DNA from: Thermotogae bacterium
GTDB lineage: Bacteria; Thermotogota; Thermotogae; UBA12178
Reading direction: 5' to 3'
NCBI GenBank assembly: GCA_003641795.1
Contig: QNAP01000026.1
Span: 1-13,006, forward strand
DNA: 13,006 nt
Under the pieces are notes generated by a model. It made no database searches. It was not told the DNA's origin and saw nothing but the letters and a program-made list of their open reading frames with translations. How positions within the stretch are numbered: position 1 is the first letter of the stretch; each line of letters opens with the position of its first letter. The translations under genes and the position numbers were made by a program. This document shows positions 6,937 to 13,006 of this stretch, one piece after another.

Positions 6937-6948
6937 ACGTTTATTTGG
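6933..6948. promoter_or_regulatory. candidate operator over the pfkA -35 region
   Basis: CCAAACGTTTATTTGG contains CCAAA and TTTGG half-sites in inverted orientation 6 nt apart, with an internal AAACGTTT palindrome. It overlaps the weak -35 box of the pfkA promoter, a position suited to a sugar-responsive regulator. No regulator is identified; this is inferred from symmetry and placement only. Confidence 0.3.
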
Positions 6949-7017
6949 CGAACATTCGGAAAACCCCTTACCCAGTCTTCTGAAAGAGATGGGCTTTATC
7001 TTTTTTGTAACGAATTC

Positions 7018-7044
7018 TTGTATACACCTGATACATGATAGAAT
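7018..7044 (+). promoter_or_regulatory. candidate promoter of the glmU-uvrB operon
   Basis: TGATAGAAT at 7036-7044 fits an extended -10 (TAGAAT 7039-7044). TTGTAT at 7018-7023 is a possible -35, but the spacer is only 15 nt, so the extended -10 may carry most of the contact. RNA would start near 7050, just before the GAGGTGA ribosome binding site and downstream of ATG 7035, so the longer glmU frame is unlikely. Confidence 0.5.
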
Positions 7045-7067
7045 CTCGACGTCACGAGGTGATTCTG

Positions 7068-8438
7068 GTGAGGACACTGATACTGGCAGCAGGGCTCGGG
7101 AAGCGAATGAAATCGAGGAAGCCTAAAGTTTTGCATGAGGTATTGAGAAAACCTATGGTTTTGTGGGTTGTGGATACGGTCTTGAAGCTGGAGAATAACC
7201 TTGTGGGAATCGTGCTAGGACATGGCTGGCAACATGTGAAAGCTGTGTTGCCCGAAAACATACATATCTTTCTCCAAAGAGAGCAGCTCGGTACGGCTCA
7301 CGCTGTGATGAGCACAGGGGATTTCATTCGTGGTGATGAGATCCTCGTCACCTACGGTGACGTTCCTTTAGTTGAGCTGGAAACGTTGAAAAGACTACTG
7401 GATATTCATAGAACATCGAGAGCGCAGGTCACGTTGGTAACTGTCGAACTCGAGGATCCCACGGGTTACGGCAGAATCCTTCGAGACGCTTCGGGTGGCG
7501 TGAAAAAGATTGTGGAGGAAACCGACGCCGATGAAGAGACTCGGAAGATTCGAGAGATCAACACGGGTATAGCTGTATACGACGGCGATTTCCTTTACGA
7601 AGCATTGAAGAAGATCAAACCGTCCAATGTGCAAAGAGAATACTACCTCACCGACGTGGTTTCATTTGCTGGTAAAATTAGTACCTTAAAGTTGGAAGAT
7701 TCCGCGCAGACGTTGGGAATAAATGACAGGGTACAATTAGCACGGGTGGAACGGGTTGCGAGAGAACGGATATTGACACGACTGATGCTTTCCGGGGTGA
7801 CGATAGAGGATCCGAGTACCACCTACATAGGACCTGATGTGGTGATAGAACGTGACACAACGATTCGCCCTATGACCATGATCTACGGTAAAACTTCTAT
7901 CGGTGAGGAGTGCGAGATAGGACCGTTGGCGTTCATTCAAGAATGCGAGATCGCCGATCGAGTCAAAGTTATGCGTTCTGAGTGCTTCGGGGCTCGCATC
8001 GGTTCCGAGGCCGTCGTTGGGCCCTTTGCAAGGTTGCGCGAGGGTTCACGCATAGGTGAAGAGGCAAGGATCGGAAACTTCGTAGAAGTCAAAAAGAGCA
8101 GAGTGGGAAAGAAAGCCAAGGCGCAGCATCTCTCCTATATCGGAGATGCCACTGTGGGTGAGGAGGTCAACGTTGGAGCTGGTACCATCACCTGCAATTA
8201 TGACGGTTTTGAGAAGCATCCAACCGTGATTGGAGAAGGAGCTTTTATAGGGAGTAATACGGCACTGGTGGCTCCGGTTACTGTTGGAAAAGGTGCTATG
8301 GTGGCAGCAGGTTCGGTGATCACAGAGGACGTTCCAGAAAACGCTCTGGCAATAGCCAGGGAGAGGCAAGTCAATAAACCGGGGTGGGCAGAGAAATTCA
8401 GACGGGAAAGGAGCAGGTCGCATGGAGAAGAGAAATGA
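7068..8438 (+). CDS. glmU: bifunctional UDP-GlcNAc pyrophosphorylase / GlcN-1-P acetyltransferase
   Basis: Makes UDP-N-acetylglucosamine for peptidoglycan: the C-terminal domain acetylates glucosamine 1-phosphate and the N-terminal domain couples the product to UTP. The start is GTG 7068, 5 nt after GAGGTGA (7056-7062); ATG 7035 precedes the predicted RNA start. This gives 456 residues. The uridylyltransferase domain (about 1-225) opens with LILAAGLGKRMKSRKPKVL and contains QLGTAHAV, TYGDVPL and EINTGI. The left-handed beta-helix (about 245-445) shows hexapeptide repeats, KAQHLSYIGD with the probable catalytic H354, the NYDG segment and a final GSVITEDVPENALAIAR. Both activities look intact. 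It is the first gene of a six-gene operon and overlaps prs by 17 nt. Confidence 0.95.
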   Translation: MRTLILAAGLGKRMKSRKPKVLHEVLRKPMVLWVVDTVLKLENNLVGIVLGHGWQHVKAVLPENIHIFLQREQLGTAHAVMSTGDFIRGDEILVTYGDVPLVELETLKRLLDIHRTSRAQVTLVTVELEDPTGYGRILRDASGGVKKIVEETDADEETRKIREINTGIAVYDGDFLYEALKKIKPSNVQREYYLTDVVSFAGKISTLKLEDSAQTLGINDRVQLARVERVARERILTRLMLSGVTIEDPSTTYIGPDVVIERDTTIRPMTMIYGKTSIGEECEIGPLAFIQECEIADRVKVMRSECFGARIGSEAVVGPFARLREGSRIGEEARIGNFVEVKKSRVGKKAKAQHLSYIGDATVGEEVNVGAGTITCNYDGFEKHPTVIGEGAFIGSNTALVAPVTVGKGAMVAAGSVITEDVPENALAIARERQVNKPGWAEKFRRERSRSHGEEK

Positions 8439-9369
8439 ATTGAAGATCTTCAGCGGCAATTCTAACCGTCCGCTTGCTGAGAAGATCGTCGAGTACATAG
8501 GAACTCGACTAGGGGACTGCGAGATTTCCCGTTTCGCTGACGGAGAGATCAACGTCCGTGTCAACGAAACGGTGCGAGGACACGACGTTTTCATAGTACA
8601 ATCGACATCGACTCCGGTCAACGAAAATTTGATGGAGCTTCTCGTCATGGTAGACGCTTTCAAACGCGCATCCGCCAGTTCTGTTGCGGTGGTGATACCT
8701 TACTACGGTTATGCACGACAAGATCGAAAAGCCAGGGGACGTGATCCGATCTCGGCAAAACTCGTAGCCAACCTGATAACCGTGGCAGGTGCTTCCAGAG
8801 TGCTGACTGTAGATCTCCACGCAGATCAAATACAGGGGTTTTTCGATATCCCCGTGGACAATCTGCTGAGTTTTCCCATATTCGCCCGTCATTTTCTGAA
8901 CATGGAAGGGTTCGATCCCGAAGAGTGGGTGGTCGTTTCCCCCGACGTTGGAGGTGTGAGGCGCGCGAGACAGATAGCAGAAAGACTTTCCACACCTTTG
9001 GCCATATTAGACAAACGTAGGCCGAGAGTGAACGAGGCCGAGATCGTAAACGTCATAGGTGACGTCGAAAACAAGTACGTGATTCTTTATGATGACATCA
9101 TAGACACCGCTAGATCCATGGTAGAGGCAGCGAAGGCCATTAAAAACAAAGGTGCCAAGAAGATAGTCGCATGTGCGACGCACGGTGTTTTCTCTCTTGA
9201 CGCATTGGAGAGAATAGAGAAATCCGACATCGAGCGTGTGTATGTCAGCGACACTATTCATCATGAAAATCTCCCGAGTTTCGTGGAGGTTCTCTCCGTA
9301 GCAAGTCTATTGGGCGAAGCTATAATGCGAATTCGGAAGAACCTATCTGTGAGTATAATGTTCAGATGA
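8422..9369 (+). CDS. prs: ribose-phosphate pyrophosphokinase (PRPP synthetase)
   Basis: Transfers pyrophosphate from ATP to ribose 5-phosphate, giving PRPP for purines, pyrimidines, histidine, tryptophan and NAD. The 315 residues are the family's usual length. Motifs: SGNSNRPLAEKI (11-22), FADGEINV, QSTSTPVNENLMELL, the ATP loop YYGYARQDRKARGRDPISAK, VDLHADQIQGFF, SPDVGG, and the ribose 5-phosphate loop region DDIIDTARSM (224-233). That loop usually reads DDIIDTAGT or similar; here Arg231-Ser232 replaces Gly-Thr. The rest of the catalytic core is intact, so it is probably active. ATG 8422 has AAAGGAG 8 nt upstream and lies inside the glmU end, so the two genes are coupled. The pairing with glmU is one I recall from other bacteria. 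Confidence 0.95.
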   Translation: MEKRNELKIFSGNSNRPLAEKIVEYIGTRLGDCEISRFADGEINVRVNETVRGHDVFIVQSTSTPVNENLMELLVMVDAFKRASASSVAVVIPYYGYARQDRKARGRDPISAKLVANLITVAGASRVLTVDLHADQIQGFFDIPVDNLLSFPIFARHFLNMEGFDPEEWVVVSPDVGGVRRARQIAERLSTPLAILDKRRPRVNEAEIVNVIGDVENKYVILYDDIIDTARSMVEAAKAIKNKGAKKIVACATHGVFSLDALERIEKSDIERVYVSDTIHHENLPSFVEVLSVASLLGEAIMRIRKNLSVSIMFR

Positions 9370-9387
9370 TGGAGGAGGCAGAGAAGT

Positions 9388-10050
9388 ATGAAGACACTCG
9401 TTCTCGACGCGTACCAGCGAAAAGAAATGAAGACCTCTAATGCTAAGAAACTGAGGAGACAGAAGATGGTTCCGGCAATTTTGTACGGACCCGACACCCA
9501 ACCGGAACCCATCAAGGTACCGTTAACGCGGTTAGAGTCTGTTCTGGCGCTCGCAACTGAGACCACACCGGTAATACTCAACATCGCTTCTGACGATGGA
9601 AAAGTGGAACCCAAACACGCATTCATAAAATCTATCCAGCGACACAAGGTAACCGACAGAATTATCCATGTGGATTTCTACGTACCAAGTGAAACTCATA
9701 AGATGCACATCAACATACCAGTGAAGTTCGTTGGACGCTCGAAAGGCGAAGAAAAAGGTGGTGTGGTGGATGTTGTCCATCACGAAATACCGTGCGAATT
9801 GCTACCCAAAGACCTGGTGGATTACATCGAGATAGACGTCTCCGGTGTGGACCTTGGCGAATCTTTGCACGTGAGGAATGTGAGGTTTCCAGAGGGCATC
9901 AAACCTCTTCTGGACCCAGATGACGTCATCCTAGCTATCATTGCACCGAGAGGTCTCGAGGTCGAAGAAGAAGTGGAAGCCATTGAAGAAGAGGAAGAAG
10001 TGGAACCTGAAGTTCTTAAGAAGGGTAAGGTCGAGGAAGAAGAGGGATAA
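9388..10050 (+). CDS. rplY: ribosomal protein bL25, Ctc/TL5 long form
   Basis: Binds 5S rRNA in the large ribosomal subunit. At 220 residues it is the long general-stress (Ctc/TL5) form rather than the short E. coli form. Residues 1-95 are the 5S-binding domain (KKLRRQKMVPAILYGPD, ending KVTDRIIHVDFY). Residues 100-190 form the beta-rich C-terminal domain, with INIPVKFVG, VHHEIPCELLP and DVSGVDLGESL. The last 30 residues are a highly acidic Glu/Val tail. GGAGGAGG lies 9 nt or so before ATG 9388, a strong site suiting a ribosomal protein. It follows prs by 18 nt and precedes pth by 3 nt, a cluster that I recall as common in bacteria. Confidence 0.94.
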   Translation: MKTLVLDAYQRKEMKTSNAKKLRRQKMVPAILYGPDTQPEPIKVPLTRLESVLALATETTPVILNIASDDGKVEPKHAFIKSIQRHKVTDRIIHVDFYVPSETHKMHINIPVKFVGRSKGEEKGGVVDVVHHEIPCELLPKDLVDYIEIDVSGVDLGESLHVRNVRFPEGIKPLLDPDDVILAIIAPRGLEVEEEVEAIEEEEEVEPEVLKKGKVEEEEG

Positions 10051-10053
10051 CGG

Positions 10054-10629
10054 ATGGTAATTATCGGGCTCGGAAACCCGGGCCCGCGCTATCTCTTCAC
10101 ACGACACAACGCGGGCTTTCTTTACGTGGACGCTATTTTGGACAGGTCTAACGTTTTAGAATCCGTTGACCATAAGCTCTTCCGTGCTTGGAAGCTTCTC
10201 TTTGTGGGAGAGGAGTTGTATGTCGTCAAACCCCTTACTTACATGAATCTATCAGGTCTCGCAGTTAAGGCTTTACTGGCAACTTATGATTTCGATATCG
10301 CATCTATAATAGTGACTTACGACGACATCGATCTACCGCTTGGGAAAATTCGGCTGCGAAAGAGGGGATCAGCCGGTTCGCACAAAGGTATGATCTCGGT
10401 ATTGAATGCTTTGCAAACAGATGAGGTAAAACGAATACGCATCGGGATAGGTCCCAAACCTCCCGGAGTTGACATGGTCGAATACGTACTGGGCGATTTC
10501 TCGGAAGCCGAGCTGGAAACACTTACACGCGTAGTAAATGTAGCGGTGGAAGCCACTAAAACTATGTTGAAGGAAGGATTTGACAAGACGATGTCCATCT
10601 ACAACTCGATTGAGGTGGTAACTGGATGA
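10054..10629 (+). CDS. pth: peptidyl-tRNA hydrolase
   Basis: Hydrolyses the ester bond of peptidyl-tRNAs that drop off the ribosome, recycling the tRNA. The 191 residues match the bacterial family. Motifs: IGLGNPGPRY with the conserved Asn, TRHNAGF with the catalytic His near residue 20, KPLTYMNLSG with the substrate-binding Asn, YDDIDLPLGK with catalytic D93 (same number as E. coli), and RGSAGSHKG at 104-112. The last motif normally reads GGHNG; Lys111 stands where E. coli has the substrate-binding Asn114. It follows rplY by 3 nt and ends in a 4-nt ATGA overlap with the next gene, so it is translated as part of the operon. Confidence 0.94.
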   Translation: MVIIGLGNPGPRYLFTRHNAGFLYVDAILDRSNVLESVDHKLFRAWKLLFVGEELYVVKPLTYMNLSGLAVKALLATYDFDIASIIVTYDDIDLPLGKIRLRKRGSAGSHKGMISVLNALQTDEVKRIRIGIGPKPPGVDMVEYVLGDFSEAELETLTRVVNVAVEATKTMLKEGFDKTMSIYNSIEVVTG

Positions 10630-11078
10630 AGTGTTCTGTGTGTGGCAAACGAGCCACGGTCGTTCATTGCTTCATCAGCGATGGCATCGAAAAGAACGTG
10701 ATGTTCTGTGCACGTTGTTTCAAACAGATGCTGAAGTATCAGAGCAGCCCGACACGGAGATCCGGCATTCAGTTGCTTCAAGCACACGCCCACATCGTTC
10801 AAGAAAGCCCTGCGGTGATCCAAGGAGAACTCATCTCTGCGAACTATCACGCACAGATACTCGTTCCACTCATTGTGATTGAAGCTTTGTTCGATCGGGA
10901 CGAATTCACCCACCTACGAGCGAAGCGTACCATAGCAGAACGTGAACTCTTCTACCTTGGCCTACGATTCGATAAGGCGGTACGTTCCGAGCGATTTGAG
11001 GAAGCCAAGAAGATAAGGGCACGAATAAAGCGTCTCGAATCCTTTTTAAAAGGCGAATCCCAAGACTCCCTCCAGTGA
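10626..11078 (+). CDS. zinc-finger and UVR-motif protein, McsA-like
   Basis: A 150-residue protein of unproven function. The N-terminus holds two CxxC pairs, C3/C6 (CSVC) and C28/C31 (CARC), which should bind one zinc. The middle (about 45-105) is not recognised. The C-terminus (about 113-145) is a UVR coiled-coil hairpin of the UvrB/UvrC/ClpC type, with the ERFEEAKKIRARIKRLE consensus. This layout is like McsA, the activator of the arginine kinase McsB in Firmicutes, but no mcsB or clpC is nearby. It overlaps pth by 4 nt and is 13 nt ahead of uvrB, so its UVR hairpin may contact UvrB or UvrC; that is an inference from order and shared motif. ATG 10626 has GAGGTGG about 8 nt upstream. Confidence 0.8.
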   Translation: MKCSVCGKRATVVHCFISDGIEKNVMFCARCFKQMLKYQSSPTRRSGIQLLQAHAHIVQESPAVIQGELISANYHAQILVPLIVIEALFDRDEFTHLRAKRTIAERELFYLGLRFDKAVRSERFEEAKKIRARIKRLESFLKGESQDSLQ

Positions 11079-11091
11079 GGGAGGAGTTCCC

Positions 11092-13006
11092 TTGTTCAAG
11101 CTGAGAAGTTCTTTTAGACCGTCTGGTGATCAACCCCAGGCCATCGAAAAACTCACTAAAGGTGTCCGCAGGGGCTATAGATTTCAAACTTTGCTGGGGG
11201 TTACAGGTTCTGGTAAGACGTTCACCATGGCCAACGTGATACATAACGTCCAACGCCCCGCCTTGGTCATCTCCCCCAACAAAGCTTTGGCCGCACAGCT
11301 CTATCGTGAATTCAAAGAATTCTTTCCTGAAAACCGGGTGGAGTTCTTCATAAGTTACTACGACTATTACCAGCCTGAGGCTTATCTACCCACGAAGGAT
11401 GTTTACATCGAGAAGAACGCAGATATCAACGCTGTACTCCAACGCATGCGGCTATCCACACTGAAATCCGTGCTCACCAGGAAAGATGTGATCGTGGTTG
11501 CCAGTGTTTCCTGTATCTATCCCACGGGCAGCCCGGAGGACTACCAGGGCCTGAAGCTGAGTTTAGAAGTCGGAGAAGAGTACCATCGCACCACACTTTT
11601 CAAACATTTGGTTTCTATGCTCTACGCACGCTCGGAAATGAAGGAACCTGGAACATTCCGTGTTCATGGAGAGATCTTGGAGATCTTCCCACCGTACGAG
11701 GATGCAGGTGTGAGGTTGGAATTCTTCGATAACGAGCTTGAAAATATCTTCGCCTTCGACCCTGTAACGGGAAAGGTGGTAGACCGATACGATAAGGTCA
11801 CCGTTTACCCGGCAAACGAGTTCGTGACCACACGTGAAAAGATCGAACGCGCTTGCCGCTCCATAGAACATGAGCTTAAAGAACGCTTGAAGGAACTGAG
11901 GGATGCTGGAAAGTTGTTGGAAGCCCAACGACTCGAACAACGAACTAAGCAGGACATGGAGTTGCTCATGGAGATGGGATACTGTCCGGGTATCGAGAAT
12001 TACTCCCGTCATTTCGAGGGTAGAAATCCCGGCGATCCTCCGTGGACACTCTTTGACTACTTCGGAAAGGACCTTCTTGTTTTCATAGACGAATCACACA
12101 TAACCCTTCCGCAGTTGGCGGCAATGTATCGGGGTGATCATTCGAGAAAGAAGAATCTTGTGGAATACGGTATCAGGCTGCCATCAGCTTACGACAACCG
12201 TCCCTTGCGCTACGAAGAAGTGATGAAACGTATACCACAAGCCATCTTTGTTTCCGCCACACCCGGTGAAACCGAGCTTCGGCTTTCAGGTCAGGTGGTG
12301 GAACAGTTGATACGTCCCACCGGTTTGGTAGATCCTGAGGTGATCGTCAAGCCCACAAAACACCAGGTGGACGATTTGATAGAGGAATTGAACAAGGTGC
12401 GCTCCAGAAATGAGAGGGCGCTCGTGGTGGTGCTCACGAAGAAGATGGCGGAAGATCTGAGCGAGTACCTGAAAGAGCTCGGTTTCAGGGCCACGTACAT
12501 GCACTCAGAGCTCAATGCCATGGAAAGAGTGGAAGTGCTGAAGAGTTTGAGAAGCGGTGCTGTGGACGTCGTTGTCGGCGTTAATTTGCTGAGAGAAGGC
12601 TTGGATCTACCCGAGGTCTCCTTGGTAGCGATCATGGACGCTGACGTTGAGGGATTTCTCAGATCGGAGACGACTCTCATTCAAACCATTGGAAGGGCGG
12701 CGAGAAATCTCAACGGCCGCGTCGTTCTCTACGCGGACAAGATAACCGGCTCGATGAAACGAGCAATAGAAGAAACCAACAGACGAAGGCGAGTACAAAT
12801 GGAATACAACGAAAGACACGGTATCAGGCCAGAAACAATTCGAAAGTCGTTGGAAACCATGGACATCTTCGCCGCCTTCAAGGAAGAGGAAGTTGAAGAA
12901 GAGATTCGCGCTTCGAAGTACGTCAAAAACATCTTGACGTTGAAGGAATCGCTTTCGATCGACGAATACGATGCTATTTTGGAAGAAGAGATGTACAGGG
13001 CAGCCA
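11092..13006 (+). CDS. uvrB: excinuclease ABC subunit B (3' end beyond window)
   Basis: Damage-verifying helicase of nucleotide excision repair: it is loaded by UvrA, opens the strand at the lesion and recruits UvrC. The frame starts at TTG 11092 (read as Met, then FKLRSSFRPSGDQPQAIE), with GGGAGGAG 5 nt upstream. About 638 codons are present; full-length UvrB is about 660-670, so only the end is missing. Motifs: Walker A GVTGSGKT with K42, the beta-hairpin YYDYYQPEAY (89-98) that inserts between strands, DESH (333-336), SATPGE, NLLREGLDLPEVSLVAIMDAD, and QTIGRAARN. The C-terminal UVR domain begins at the edge (DAILEEEMYRAA). A small variation is CIYPTGSPEDY, where GLG is usual (P144, T145). 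It ends the operon as far as visible. Confidence 0.97.
   Translation, partial: MFKLRSSFRPSGDQPQAIEKLTKGVRRGYRFQTLLGVTGSGKTFTMANVIHNVQRPALVISPNKALAAQLYREFKEFFPENRVEFFISYYDYYQPEAYLPTKDVYIEKNADINAVLQRMRLSTLKSVLTRKDVIVVASVSCIYPTGSPEDYQGLKLSLEVGEEYHRTTLFKHLVSMLYARSEMKEPGTFRVHGEILEIFPPYEDAGVRLEFFDNELENIFAFDPVTGKVVDRYDKVTVYPANEFVTTREKIERACRSIEHELKERLKELRDAGKLLEAQRLEQRTKQDMELLMEMGYCPGIENYSRHFEGRNPGDPPWTLFDYFGKDLLVFIDESHITLPQLAAMYRGDHSRKKNLVEYGIRLPSAYDNRPLRYEEVMKRIPQAIFVSATPGETELRLSGQVVEQLIRPTGLVDPEVIVKPTKHQVDDLIEELNKVRSRNERALVVVLTKKMAEDLSEYLKELGFRATYMHSELNAMERVEVLKSLRSGAVDVVVGVNLLREGLDLPEVSLVAIMDADVEGFLRSETTLIQTIGRAARNLNGRVVLYADKITGSMKRAIEETNRRRRVQMEYNERHGIRPETIRKSLETMDIFAAFKEEEVEEEIRASKYVKNILTLKESLSIDEYDAILEEEMYRAA

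Noticed and set aside
7035..7067. ATG 7035 as start of glmU
   Set aside because: It overlaps the candidate -10 box and has no ribosome binding site. GTG 7068 has GAGGTGA 5 nt upstream and gives the normal N-terminus.
8046..8663. 205-codon minus-strand open frame across the glmU-prs junction
   Set aside because: It lies antisense to two clear genes and its product has no recognisable motif.
9961..10047. Acidic repeat at the end of rplY as a microsatellite or recent insertion
   Set aside because: Acidic tails are common in long bL25 proteins and the codons are not an exact tandem repeat.

Overview
The window reads as chromosomal DNA from a thermophilic anaerobe of the Thermotogota, probably near Thermotoga or Pseudothermotoga. 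This is inferred from the gene content and from how the proteins read: a 3H-domain niacin repressor of the TM1602 type, a 319-residue phosphofructokinase with a GGEGS motif, a class II aldolase of about 314 residues, and very strong Shine-Dalgarno sequences with frequent GTG and TTG starts. No database search was possible, so the genus is tentative. There is no transposase, CRISPR array, phage gene, rRNA or tRNA gene that I can see.

Layout. (1) Positions 1-374 hold no complete gene. They contain a possible last few codons of an upstream gene, then a striking imperfect inverted repeat (about 49-231) with arms of about 60 nt and a branched apex, then about 125 nt with no visible feature, then a near-consensus promoter. 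(2) A plus-strand pair at 414-2215, niaR and an MFS transporter, looks like a self-regulated niacin repressor and uptake unit. (3) A perfect 13-bp hairpin at 2215-2247 terminates both this unit and the convergent operon. (4) A minus-strand operon, pfkA-pyk-fba-ackA (6884 down to 2267), covers two committed steps, the aldolase step and the ATP-yielding acetate step of sugar fermentation. (5) A divergent control region lies at 6885-7067. (6) A tightly packed plus-strand operon, glmU-prs-rplY(ctc)-pth-mcsA-like-uvrB, runs to the right edge. uvrB is cut there, missing only its last few tens of residues.

How the genes work together: the left operon manages the NAD precursor niacin. The minus operon burns hexose phosphate to pyruvate and recovers ATP from acetyl phosphate. 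The right operon supplies UDP-GlcNAc for the cell wall, PRPP for nucleotides and NAD, two translation-quality proteins, and a zinc-finger/UVR protein placed directly before the excision-repair helicase UvrB.

Several starts were moved from the longest open frame because promoters or ribosome binding sites decide them: niaR (TTG 414), pyk (5916), pfkA (6884), glmU (GTG 7068) and uvrB (TTG 11092). The least explained object is the 49-231 inverted repeat. Unusual active-site residues in Prs, Pth and PfkA are listed as separate findings.
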